Of a DNA stretch of 64,000 bases, positions 39,086-47,422 are shown piece by piece (the stretch's first letter is position 1; each line of letters starts with the position of its first letter). Position numbers and translations under genes: made by a program. The DNA is taken from contig JAGDMU010000002.1 in assembly GCA_017860615.1 (NCBI GenBank), positions 62,001 to 126,000 of the forward strand. The letters run 5' to 3'. Under the pieces are notes generated by a model. That model ran no database searches, was not told where the DNA came from, and was given only the letters and a program-made list of their open reading frames with translations. This DNA comes from Pseudomonadota bacterium (GTDB taxonomy: Bacteria > Campylobacterota > Campylobacteria > Campylobacterales > Sulfurospirillaceae).

Positions 39086-40306
39086 ATGATTAGGGTGCTG
39101 ATAGGTGGACAAGGAAGTGGGAAGAGCTTAACCTCTATTCATTTCCTCTTTGAATTGATAGACTCACCCAATGGTAAAGTACCACGCCATACGATCTATA
39201 AACGCCTTATAACTAACGTAGGTGGCTTTAAACCAGCACTCTTTAAAGAGCTTTCGGGCAATACTGATTTAGAGATCATTCATCAAGATAAATATTGGAA
39301 TAAAGAAGATCTTGTCATACTCTTTGGCGAGCAGATGAAAGAGCGTGATAAAGTAGAGAGTGAACGTACTCCAACGCTTTTTATTTACGATGAGTGTCAA
39401 TTTGGACTCTCCACGTTTTCAACCGCACAAGCTAACCTAGAAACGTGCGAAATGATCTCAAATTTCTTCTCTCTCCAGCGCCATTTTGGCCCGTGTGATT
39501 TTTTACTCATGACCCAAAGCCTCGATAAAATTCATGATAAATACTTAGGCATAGATTTCGAGCTTTACATCTCTCCTGAATACGCTCTTAAAGCTGACCC
39601 CGCAAACGATATCGTTTTCGATCTCTACGACTCCGATGGAAAAGCTATCATCACGGGTGGACGTGATAAGATTAAATATAAAAAACAAAAAACGATTAAA
39701 GATAAAAGTGGTCAAGAGTTTAACCCTTTTATGCTCTATGTAAGCGGAGACGGTGGACGTGCACCTGAGGTCAAAAAGTCGTATTGGAAAAAGTACATCT
39801 ACATTTTACTCGCTCTTGTTTTGGTGGCTATACTTTCTTTGGTTTTTACATTCTATAAGCTTTTCGGTGGACTTGGTAAAGCGCCTCCAACCGTTGAACA
39901 CAATACCACACAAGAGGCAAACCAAACAACACAAGATAACCTCTCTCTACCGCCTATAAACTCCGTTAAAGGCGCAAGGGGTAATTTAGCCATCAATGAA
40001 AACTCAACCTATAATGAATACGTCAAGGAGCCTTACAGTAACATAGAGGCCCAACATATGTACCGAGTGTTCGTTATGGATAATATCTACTTCATTGGTA
40101 CGCAAATTCTCACGCTAGATCAATTTAAAGCGCTCATTGAAAAGCAAGTTTTCTTCGTTGTCTCCACACAACCCGTCACAAAAAGAAGCTTTTATGTCAA
40201 TCTCCTCATCCATCAATCGGTCTTAAATAGCTTTGGACTCACGAGAGATTTCGACACAACAGACGGTACAACTCGCTCAAAATCAACAGTTAAAAATTCA
40301 AATTAA
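39086..40306 (+). CDS. zot: Zot-domain assembly ATPase (pI)
   Basis: Walker A GGQGSGKSLTS, Walker B TLFIYDECQFGL, central TM (YIYILLALVLVAILSLVFTFY) and periplasmic tail. Confidence 0.93.
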   Translation: MIRVLIGGQGSGKSLTSIHFLFELIDSPNGKVPRHTIYKRLITNVGGFKPALFKELSGNTDLEIIHQDKYWNKEDLVILFGEQMKERDKVESERTPTLFIYDECQFGLSTFSTAQANLETCEMISNFFSLQRHFGPCDFLLMTQSLDKIHDKYLGIDFELYISPEYALKADPANDIVFDLYDSDGKAIITGGRDKIKYKKQKTIKDKSGQEFNPFMLYVSGDGGRAPEVKKSYWKKYIYILLALVLVAILSLVFTFYKLFGGLGKAPPTVEHNTTQEANQTTQDNLSLPPINSVKGARGNLAINENSTYNEYVKEPYSNIEAQHMYRVFVMDNIYFIGTQILTLDQFKALIEKQVFFVVSTQPVTKRSFYVNLLIHQSVLNSFGLTRDFDTTDGTTRSKSTVKNSN

Positions 40307-40318
40307 AAAGGTGCTGAA

Positions 40319-40492
40319 ATGGTTTTAAAGGTCAATTTTACAGATGAAGAATACGAAAGACTAGAAGTTCTTTGCGGTGATTTCAATATGGCATTTGATG
40401 ATGTGATTAACTATCTGATCTTCAAACAGTTCTTTTTTTTAAAAGCAGATCAAGAACGAAAAGCATCGCAGATAGAAGTGAACGAGACTTAA
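40319..40492 (+). CDS. 57-aa putative DNA-binding protein (RHH-like)
   Basis: MVLKVNFTDEEYERLEVLCGDFNMAFDDVINYLIFKQFFFLKADQERKASQIEVNET behind aaaaaggtgctgaa; absent from the track. Confidence 0.5.
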   Translation: MVLKVNFTDEEYERLEVLCGDFNMAFDDVINYLIFKQFFFLKADQERKASQIEVNET

Positions 40493-40731
40493 GTATTAAG
40501 TCTCATGGTGAGCGTGTGGATTAGCGCAGCGTAACAGTACCAATCGGTACAACCTGCAAAACGATGAGAACGTAAGGTGCTATATAGGCGGATAATCAAT
40601 TTCCAAACTCCTACCTAAACAGTCAAAAAAAAGAGTGTTATTTGACTTTCTGAGCATGAGCGAAGAGGAGCTACCGCACCGCATGAGCGAAGCTCTCTTG
40701 TCAATTTAACAAAAGTTTCCGTACACATTTT
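40493..40731 (+). other. Candidate rolling-circle origin / structured intergenic region
   Basis: Non-coding gap before rep with hairpin gtaccaatcggtac (40537-40550), agtcaaa...tttgact (40621-40647) and direct repeat gcatgagcgaag (40654-40665, 40681-40692). Confidence 0.45.
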
Positions 40732-40746
40732 AAAAAGGTGCTTAAT

Positions 40747-42111
40747 ATGTTTGATTTTACTTTTCCTAAATATGGTCTTGGTCGTTATGACGTTGAAAAC
40801 GCTCAAAAGAAAATAGACAAACAAAAAGACTTTCAAAAAAATTCTCTTTTTGTGACTTCAAACGGTACGTGTAAATCTTTACTTGATGTTTCAACAAGTG
40901 CAAATATCTCTGAAAGATATTATGCACAACTCGTTAACAAAGTAAACACGCTTCAACAAGCAATGACTAATTTAAACCTCATGCCTGTCTTTTTGACTAT
41001 CACTCTTGATGGTTGGTTGCATGACTTTTATAATGGCGATTATTCAAGGTATCACGATGATCTATTGTCAAAGCTTCCTGAAAATGATAAGTACGGTTAT
41101 CTTGCTACAAAAGCCTTTAATCATCAAACGTTTGATGTTCATGATCTCTACATGGTTTTGCGTTGGCAATGGGATAAGTTTTGCAGTACACGTACTTTTA
41201 GAAAAATGCGTAAAGAAACTAAGATCGGTTATCTCTTTGCTGTTGAGCCTCATTTAAGCGGTGTACCTCATGCTCATGTTCTTTTATATGTTCCTTTTAA
41301 CTATCTTTATTCTTTGCAAGTTGAATTTGAAAAAGTCTTTTGTGCTAAAAGAAATACTACGCAAGACGATGAACGATTAACTCCTGAGCAGATTTTTAAT
41401 GGTGAAACAAATGGCTTTCAATGGACGTTAACCAATCCCGTTGGTTATGTCCTTAAATACGTTACTAAATCTTTTATGGATATCAAAAACCAAACACAAA
41501 TAGACGAGCTTCAAGCATGGTACATTAAACACCGTATTGTGCGCTTTACAACATCACACACGCTTATCCCTCAATGGGTCTATAACAAAGTTTACCCACT
41601 AGAAAACGATTGGCTGTATCTGTCTGATTTGAATTTAAACGCTATGTGTACTTGGTCTGCTGAGGATGATTATTTTATCTTTGAAGATGAAAACAGTGGT
41701 AAGACACTTCAATATGAAAAGGGCTTATATCAATATTTTCAAGATGGTGTTTTAGCTCATGAATTTGGCGAGTTTAAAGAAAAAGAGAACATCAAAAGTT
41801 CACGAGTGGATTATAAGCCTATGCTTCGCTCTAATCGTGAAGTAAGTTACAACTATAACAAATCGCCTTTAAACTTTGGTGATTGGGAATTATTGAGCTA
41901 TTACAATGCTTTAGATATCAATGTATGTGGGCTCACTCACTATATCCTTATTCAAAATGAGTGTATCAAACGAGATCTTGTCAAAGGTGCTATTCAATCT
42001 TTAAATGAGTGTACAGCATTTACTAACGGCATAGATGAATTAGGCGAATATCTTGATAATAAAAAGATGTTTTCAGAATTTGAAGCACACCTTGATGGTG
42101 TGGAATTTTAA
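40747..42111 (+). CDS. HUH-type rolling-circle replication initiator (pII-like)
   Basis: Motif I VFLTITLDG, HUH-like EPHLSGVPHAHVLL, catalytic-Tyr-like GYVLKYVTKSF. Start moved to ATG 40747. Confidence 0.85.
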   Translation: MFDFTFPKYGLGRYDVENAQKKIDKQKDFQKNSLFVTSNGTCKSLLDVSTSANISERYYAQLVNKVNTLQQAMTNLNLMPVFLTITLDGWLHDFYNGDYSRYHDDLLSKLPENDKYGYLATKAFNHQTFDVHDLYMVLRWQWDKFCSTRTFRKMRKETKIGYLFAVEPHLSGVPHAHVLLYVPFNYLYSLQVEFEKVFCAKRNTTQDDERLTPEQIFNGETNGFQWTLTNPVGYVLKYVTKSFMDIKNQTQIDELQAWYIKHRIVRFTTSHTLIPQWVYNKVYPLENDWLYLSDLNLNAMCTWSAEDDYFIFEDENSGKTLQYEKGLYQYFQDGVLAHEFGEFKEKENIKSSRVDYKPMLRSNREVSYNYNKSPLNFGDWELLSYYNALDINVCGLTHYILIQNECIKRDLVKGAIQSLNECTAFTNGIDELGEYLDNKKMFSEFEAHLDGVEF

Positions 42112-42120
42112 GGAGTCATT

Positions 42121-42408
42121 ATGTTAGACGCTTTTCAATTATCACAAATTGCAATGTATAAAGGCTTTTCGTTCATAACTCGTTCAAAAATGAGAGAACG
42201 TAATTATCTCTTAGTGGCTCGTCTTATTCAACAAGGCGTGTTTTACACAATCAAATATTCAAAGCATTCCTCTAAGTTTTCTTGTTTTGAAAAAAGAGAG
42301 GACTATTTCGCTTACCCTCAAATATGCAGAGAGCTTAAATACAATGATCTTAAAAACCTCTCTAAGCCTGAGTATAGACAATCTACAATCTTTGATTTTG
42401 GAGCATAA
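42121..42408 (+). CDS. Hypothetical phage protein
   Basis: 95-aa ORF immediately after rep with its own SD (aaggagtcattATG). Confidence 0.6.
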   Translation: MLDAFQLSQIAMYKGFSFITRSKMRERNYLLVARLIQQGVFYTIKYSKHSSKFSCFEKREDYFAYPQICRELKYNDLKNLSKPEYRQSTIFDFGA

Positions 42409-42409
42409 A

Positions 42410-42724
42410 ATGAAAACTACTTTTTCTCAAAAACGTTCTTTTCTTAAAGTTATAAAACAATCTAAGGTTAACCCATATTCTATGATGGTTTCTCGTTCTG
42501 CTTTGATGGCTCATATTGCTTGTATTCCTCCTCTTGATGATGTCACTTATACTGCGGTTTCTAATGAAGAACCATCTTTTAATGAGGTTAATATGCTTGC
42601 TTCTTTACTTGTTTCTTCTGTGATTTCAACTTTTTTAGAAAAAAAATTACAAGATGATCCAAACGCTTTATTTCGTTTAATAGAACATTTTGAAGAATTA
42701 AATTCTAATGATAAAAAGAAATAG
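42410..42724 (+). CDS. Hypothetical phage protein
   Basis: 104-aa ORF from ATG 42410 behind ggagcataaa. Confidence 0.55.
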   Translation: MKTTFSQKRSFLKVIKQSKVNPYSMMVSRSALMAHIACIPPLDDVTYTAVSNEEPSFNEVNMLASLLVSSVISTFLEKKLQDDPNALFRLIEHFEELNSNDKKK

Positions 42725-42733
42725 GAGCATAAA

Positions 42734-42826
42734 ATGTTTACAAAAAAAGAAAGAATTGTAATGTTTTCTATGTTGTATATTTTATTAATTGGTTTTTACA
42801 TATGTTTTTTTTCTTTAATTTCTTAG
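42734..42826 (+). CDS. 30-aa single-TM small protein
   Basis: MFTKKERIVMFSMLYILLIGFYICFFSLIS behind ggagcataaa. Confidence 0.4.
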   Translation: MFTKKERIVMFSMLYILLIGFYICFFSLIS

Positions 42827-42835
42827 GAGCATAAA

Positions 42836-42991
42836 ATGAAATTTTTAGTTGTCTATGATTATGAAACAGAGGAAGATGGTGAGTTAGTAATTATTGAAAT
42901 TGAAGAAATTGTTGAAGCTGAAAGTGAAGATGATATCCCTGAGCCTTTTCATCATTGGATAAAATTTGTAACACCTTATATAGGCGTATAA
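42836..42991 (+). CDS. 51-aa highly acidic small protein
   Basis: MKFLVVYDYETEEDGELVIIEIEEIVEAESEDDIPEPFHHWIKFVTPYIGV behind ggagcataaa; about 15 D/E residues. Confidence 0.5.
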   Translation: MKFLVVYDYETEEDGELVIIEIEEIVEAESEDDIPEPFHHWIKFVTPYIGV

Positions 42992-42992
42992 A

Positions 42993-43874
42993 ATGACCTT
43001 TCAAAAATACGCTTCACTTTACATTCAACTCAATGAGGACGAATGGAAACCGTCATACCTCGATAAAAACAAAGGTATCGTTGACACACGTTTTGAAGCT
43101 TTCAAAGATTTAGATATCAAAGACCTTCACGCCTCTGACATTAAGCTGTGGTTCAAAAATATCAATGATGTAGGGAATAAGTCCAAACGAAACTACTTAA
43201 GCGTTTTAAAGGGCATCCTGGACGTTGCATTGCATGATGAAGTTATAGATAAAAATCCAATGATACACGTAAAGTTTCCAAGTTATCATGCACCTAGAAT
43301 TAATCCTTTTAATTCTGATGAAGTCAAACGTATATTAGAGGGGGCTAAAGACTTCAATTTTAACTTTGTTTACTTCTTGGCTATGGGTTTCTTTACAGGT
43401 ATGCGAACAGGTGAAATTATTGCTCTTAAACGTAAAGATATTGACCTTAAAAGACGAATGATTAGTATTCGCTCTACTCGTTCACGTTTTGGTGAAAATG
43501 AGCCTAAAACATTCGGCTCTAGGCGTGATATTCCTATCATTGACTCTTTATATCCATTCATTGAAAAAATGTTTGAGAGAGATAACGATAAATACATAAT
43601 GACAACGCAATACGGCACACCTTATCGTGATACTCATGTATTCTGTGTTCTTTGGTGGAAGCCTCTTTTAAAATCGCTTCGTATCGCTTACCGCAGACCG
43701 TACAATATGCGCCATACATTCGCTACAAATATGCTCTATCGTGAGCTATGCACACCCGTTGAATTAGCGCAATATTTGGGTCACTCTAGTACTAAAATGA
43801 TTTATGATGTTTATGTAAGTTATATTCAAGGGCACTTTAAGACCTTCAATACGAATATTTCGATTTATTCTTAG
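42993..43874 (+). CDS. int: Tyrosine-family phage integrase
   Basis: TGMRTGEIIAL (Arg I), YNMRHTFATNML (H-x-x-R box), GHSSTKMIYDVYVSY (catalytic Tyr); abuts the tRNA att site. Confidence 0.95.
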   Translation: MTFQKYASLYIQLNEDEWKPSYLDKNKGIVDTRFEAFKDLDIKDLHASDIKLWFKNINDVGNKSKRNYLSVLKGILDVALHDEVIDKNPMIHVKFPSYHAPRINPFNSDEVKRILEGAKDFNFNFVYFLAMGFFTGMRTGEIIALKRKDIDLKRRMISIRSTRSRFGENEPKTFGSRRDIPIIDSLYPFIEKMFERDNDKYIMTTQYGTPYRDTHVFCVLWWKPLLKSLRIAYRRPYNMRHTFATNMLYRELCTPVELAQYLGHSSTKMIYDVYVSYIQGHFKTFNTNISIYS

Positions 43875-43937
43875 GGGTACGCAAGGGATTTTCGGTTTTT
43901 CAAAAAGTGCTTTGGAAGTGCCTAAAATAGGGAGTTT

Positions 43938-43961
43938 GTGGCGGACAGAGAGGGATTTGAA
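43938..43961. repeat. att right copy, within the tRNA-Ser 3' end
   Basis: Identical 24 bp to 31270-31293. Confidence 0.92.
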
Positions 43962-44028
43962 CCCTCGGTCAGGTTACCCCGACGCATCCTTAGCAGGGAT
44001 GTGGTTTCAGCCGCTCACCCATCTGTCC
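43939..44028 (-). tRNA. tRNA-Ser (anticodon GCU)
   Basis: Reverse complement GGACAGATGGGTGAGCGGCTGAAACCACATCCCTGCTAAGGATGCGTCGGGGTAACCTGACCGAGGGTTCAAATCCCTCTCTGTCCGCCA; paired acceptor GGACAG/CTGTCC, long variable arm, CCA encoded. Confidence 0.95.
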
Positions 44029-44068
44029 AAGTAAAAAGTAGAGTGCAAGTATATCAAAAGTATATAAT

Positions 44069-44101
44069 AAACGGCTTAAGAGGAAAACTCTTAAGCCGTT
44101 T
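44069..44101 (-). terminator. Strong hairpin terminator
   Basis: aaacggcttaagag-gaaaa-ctcttaagccgttt, 14-bp perfect stem. Confidence 0.75.
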
Positions 44102-44106
44102 ATCGA

Positions 44107-44250
44107 TTAGATATAAGCAGCATCGTGTGATTTTAAAAGCTTTTCGAGCAGTTTTTGAAGCTTTTGTACACTGGCTTGATCTGTTTTTTTCGCCTCTTCA
44201 ATCTTATCTTTAAGCATCACAACAAGCTTAACGCCTTCTATAAAATGCAT
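44107..44250 (-). CDS. 47-aa small helical protein downstream of the AsmA gene
   Basis: MHFIEGVKLVVMLKDKIEEAKKTDQASVQKLQKLLEKLLKSHDAAYI with aggagtaccca SD; absent from the track. Confidence 0.6.
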   Translation of the reverse strand: MHFIEGVKLVVMLKDKIEEAKKTDQASVQKLQKLLEKLLKSHDAAYI

Positions 44251-44294
44251 TGGGTACTCCTTTTAGATCTATATTTGATCTAAAAAAGCAAAAT

Positions 44295-45770
44295 TTATTC
44301 CCCAGAAGGCGTTGTGGTTACAGGTATTGGTACAGGGTGTTTAACAACGCCCTCATAAAAAACTGTACAATTGTCATCATTCTTTACAACACTTGGTGCT
44401 GATTTTGGCTTTGTTGAGAAAGAAAATACTACATTGCTAAGTGCTGTGATCGATGCATCATCAACTTTAAGTGAAGGTTTTGCAAAAGAACCACTCATTT
44501 TTTGTTGAAACGTTGCACACCCTTTTGAATCTAAAAGTGCTGTTTTGATATCAATGAATTTTTCATCAACAATGTTTATAGCGCCTTTGATAGCGACACG
44601 ATTTGTTGCAGAACTAAGCGCAACATCGCTTAACTGTACTTCTGAATACCCTACATCCACCTTGGCATTTATCTCTTTTAAAAGTGTATTGCCACCTTTC
44701 AATGCTCCTGTTGCACCAGAGATAAGATTGCCAAAAGAAAACCCTTTTGATCGCTGATTTGGATCAAGTGCTAATGCTATTTTATCAATGTCATACCCTT
44801 TAAGTGTCACGTCTTCACCGTAAAGTTGGACAAACCCATTGAGAGTACTTTTAAATGTGTGAGCATCTCCCACAAAGAAAGAGAGTTTAAAGTCACCGTT
44901 GGCACTACCTTCAAGAAGATCTTTATCCCAAAGCTCACGAGAAAGGTTTGCTAATTTCAAACCTACAATCTTACTTTTAATTGAAATCTTAGGCTGTTTG
45001 CCGCTTAAGTCAAATTTACCAGTTCCTTGAATAGGTGTATCAAAAAGCGTATAGCGAAGATTATCACTTATGGCTAAGGCATCTTTCATCTCGAAAGATG
45101 TGGATACATCTTTGACGGCATAATTACCATATTGGATCTTATCAATATGAGTATCAGTAATAAAAGAAAACGCTTGTAAACGATGTTTAGAGGTGTCATA
45201 ACTGATGTCATTTATATCCAGATTGATTTTTTCAAACGTAAGAGGAGCGTTGTTATTTGCATCCGCATAGGTTACATTTGCATTGCTAAATTTAATTTTT
45301 TTGACATTGACAAGGGGGAAACCATCCTCTTTTTCAAGGGTTACATTGCTTTCTTTTGTCTTTTTTTCAATGCTTTTTGGTGTTGAAAGTAATTCATAAT
45401 TAAACTTACCCTCTTTTGTCTTTTCTACTATTAAATTAAGACTATCAATAGAGATATGTCTCACTTTGATCTCTTTTTTCAACAAGGCAGAGAGATCGAG
45501 CGCTACATCAAAACTTCCTAATTTTGCAAAAGGAATTTCGGGATGATAGGTTGGATTGGCAATTTCAACATCAAAAATACTGACACCTGCGGGAGAGAGT
45601 GAAAGCGTGATGTCACCACGAATAACGAGTTCATATCCTGTACTCTCTTTAATTGCTTTTTGAATGCGGGGCTTATATTCGTTAAAATCTATTACTTTAA
45701 TAAGCAAGAAAAAAGCAACAATACTAAAGGCAAAAAATAGCACGATACTTAACAATATCTTCTGAAACAT
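44295..45770 (-). CDS. AsmA-family protein
   Basis: N-terminal TM, FNEYKPRIQKAIKESTGYELVIRGDITLSLSPAGVSIFDVEIANP. Confidence 0.9.
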   Translation of the reverse strand: MFQKILLSIVLFFAFSIVAFFLLIKVIDFNEYKPRIQKAIKESTGYELVIRGDITLSLSPAGVSIFDVEIANPTYHPEIPFAKLGSFDVALDLSALLKKEIKVRHISIDSLNLIVEKTKEGKFNYELLSTPKSIEKKTKESNVTLEKEDGFPLVNVKKIKFSNANVTYADANNNAPLTFEKINLDINDISYDTSKHRLQAFSFITDTHIDKIQYGNYAVKDVSTSFEMKDALAISDNLRYTLFDTPIQGTGKFDLSGKQPKISIKSKIVGLKLANLSRELWDKDLLEGSANGDFKLSFFVGDAHTFKSTLNGFVQLYGEDVTLKGYDIDKIALALDPNQRSKGFSFGNLISGATGALKGGNTLLKEINAKVDVGYSEVQLSDVALSSATNRVAIKGAINIVDEKFIDIKTALLDSKGCATFQQKMSGSFAKPSLKVDDASITALSNVVFSFSTKPKSAPSVVKNDDNCTVFYEGVVKHPVPIPVTTTPSGE

Positions 45771-45786
45771 TCTTCCCTCTTAGTGT

Positions 45787-46470
45787 CTAAATATTTTCGA
45801 TAATTTTCTTTACAATGCCGAGTGGATCATTGCTATGATAAATCGGTCGTCCTACAACAATAAAGTCAGAGCACTGCGCTTTGGCAATCTCAAGATCAGC
45901 AACGCGTTCTTGGTCATTACTACTCTCTCCAAAAGGACGAATCCCAGGGGTGAGCGTTAAAAATGAATGAGCAGTGTGTGCTTTAATATCCAAGCTTTCG
46001 TAAACCGAACATACAACGCCATGCAAACCGCTTACATACGCATCTTTGGCAAAATCAACTGCTTTTTGAGCAATAGGCGTTTTGTAAATTGCTTCAAAAG
46101 AGGCATTATCAAAACTAGTGAGTGCCGTAACTGCCAAGACAATGGGTGGATTTGCAAAAGTATTGACCCTATCCATGACCATTTTCATGGCTTTTACACC
46201 GCTGGATGCATGGACATTGAACATATCAACGCCAAGGCTTATCATAGATTCTGCAGCATCAGCCATCGTGTTTGGAATATCATGGATTTTAAGATCTAAA
46301 AAGATTTTAAAATTAGGGTTGATCGATTTAATCTCTTTTAAGAGACTCTCTCCATCACGAATAAACGATCTCAACCCCACTTTAAGCCAGACGTCTTCAC
46401 TTTTGAGTTTTTGAATCAGTGCTAGGTTTTCTTCTTTACTAGGCAGATCAAGGGCAACGCAAAGCTTCAT
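45787..46470 (-). CDS. pyrF: Orotidine-5'-phosphate decarboxylase
   Basis: FLDLKIHDIPNTM; LTPGIRPFGESSNDQERVA. Confidence 0.95.
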   Translation of the reverse strand: MKLCVALDLPSKEENLALIQKLKSEDVWLKVGLRSFIRDGESLLKEIKSINPNFKIFLDLKIHDIPNTMADAAESMISLGVDMFNVHASSGVKAMKMVMDRVNTFANPPIVLAVTALTSFDNASFEAIYKTPIAQKAVDFAKDAYVSGLHGVVCSVYESLDIKAHTAHSFLTLTPGIRPFGESSNDQERVADLEIAKAQCSDFIVVGRPIYHSNDPLGIVKKIIENI

Positions 46471-46877
46471 TATTTGCTTTCCCCATCTTTGCAAATGGCA
46501 TCTAAAACACCATTAATAAACTTAGGACTTGTCTCGTTACAGAGCTTTTTTGCAAGCTCAATCGCTTCGTTAATAATAACTGCATTATCAAGTTCTGAGT
46601 ACAAAATTTCATAACCACCGAGTCTTAATATAGCCCGTTCGATTGTTCCAATTTCACTTAGATTCCACTCTTTAAGATGAAGATTGATCGCTTCATCAAT
46701 AGTACTTAAATGCTCTTTTACACCGTGGTAAAGCCCAAGGGCGAACTCTTTTTGCTGATTACGAATTTTTTTCTCTTCAAAAAGCTCGTCAATAAATTTT
46801 TCAATACCTGCATTACCAATGTCTTCTGCATACAAAAGTGTGATAATACTCTCTCTTGCTTGATGTCGTGTTGCCAA
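46470..46877 (-). CDS. nusB: Transcription antitermination factor NusB
   Basis: ATRHQARESIITLLYA...PKFINGVLDAI. Confidence 0.95.
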   Translation of the reverse strand: MATRHQARESIITLLYAEDIGNAGIEKFIDELFEEKKIRNQQKEFALGLYHGVKEHLSTIDEAINLHLKEWNLSEIGTIERAILRLGGYEILYSELDNAVIINEAIELAKKLCNETSPKFINGVLDAICKDGESK

Positions 46878-46886
46878 AGCGTTTCC

Positions 46887-47351
46887 TTATAGATGTTTGT
46901 AAAGGCTAATGAGTTCGATCAAACCTGTCATAGCTTCGAAGCCTTTATTGCCCGCTTTGCTACCTGCACGCTCAATCGCTTGCTCGATGTTATCAGTGGT
47001 TAAAACACCATAGGTCACTGGTTTTTGATATTTAAGCGCTGTACTGGCAACACCTTTAGTCGCTTCAGCAGCAACATAGTCAAAATGAGGCGTACTTCCA
47101 CGAATCACCGCACCTACACAACATACTGCATCGTATTTACCACTGCTTAAAATTTTATCGAGTGCTAAAGGAATTTCATATGCACCTGGCACTAAAATAA
47201 GATCTAAATTTTTTTCATCGCCACCATGACGAATAAATGCATCTTTTGCACCCTCAACCAAACGATCTGTAATAATGTGGTTAAATCGGCTGTTGATAAT
47301 TGCTACTTTTTCTTTACCATTAAGGGAGAGTTTTCCTTCAATAATATTCAT
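46887..47351 (-). CDS. ribH: 6,7-dimethyl-8-ribityllumazine synthase
   Basis: [33 protein letters not shown]. Confidence 0.95.
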   Translation of the reverse strand: MNIIEGKLSLNGKEKVAIINSRFNHIITDRLVEGAKDAFIRHGGDEKNLDLILVPGAYEIPLALDKILSSGKYDAVCCVGAVIRGSTPHFDYVAAEATKGVASTALKYQKPVTYGVLTTDNIEQAIERAGSKAGNKGFEAMTGLIELISLYKHL

Positions 47352-47422
47352 AATTTTCCTTTTTTACTTTTTCTTATAATACACTATTTTTCGTTACAGT
47401 TTAATTAGGAACGATTCATAGG

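Larger units (their letters stand above)
31270..43961. mobile_element. Integrated filamentous phage (inovirus-like prophage) in tRNA-Ser(GCU)
   Basis: 24-bp direct repeat at both ends, integrase next to the tRNA, and a full filamentous-phage gene set between them. Confidence 0.9.

Noticed and set aside
39086-40306. Zot as an enterotoxin
   Set aside because: In filamentous phages Zot/pI is the assembly ATPase; sequence alone gives no support for toxin activity.
43938-44213. 91-aa plus-strand ORF MADREGFEPSVRLPRR...
   Set aside because: It is the antisense translation of tRNA-Ser and its flank; spurious ORFs of this kind are common over tRNA genes.
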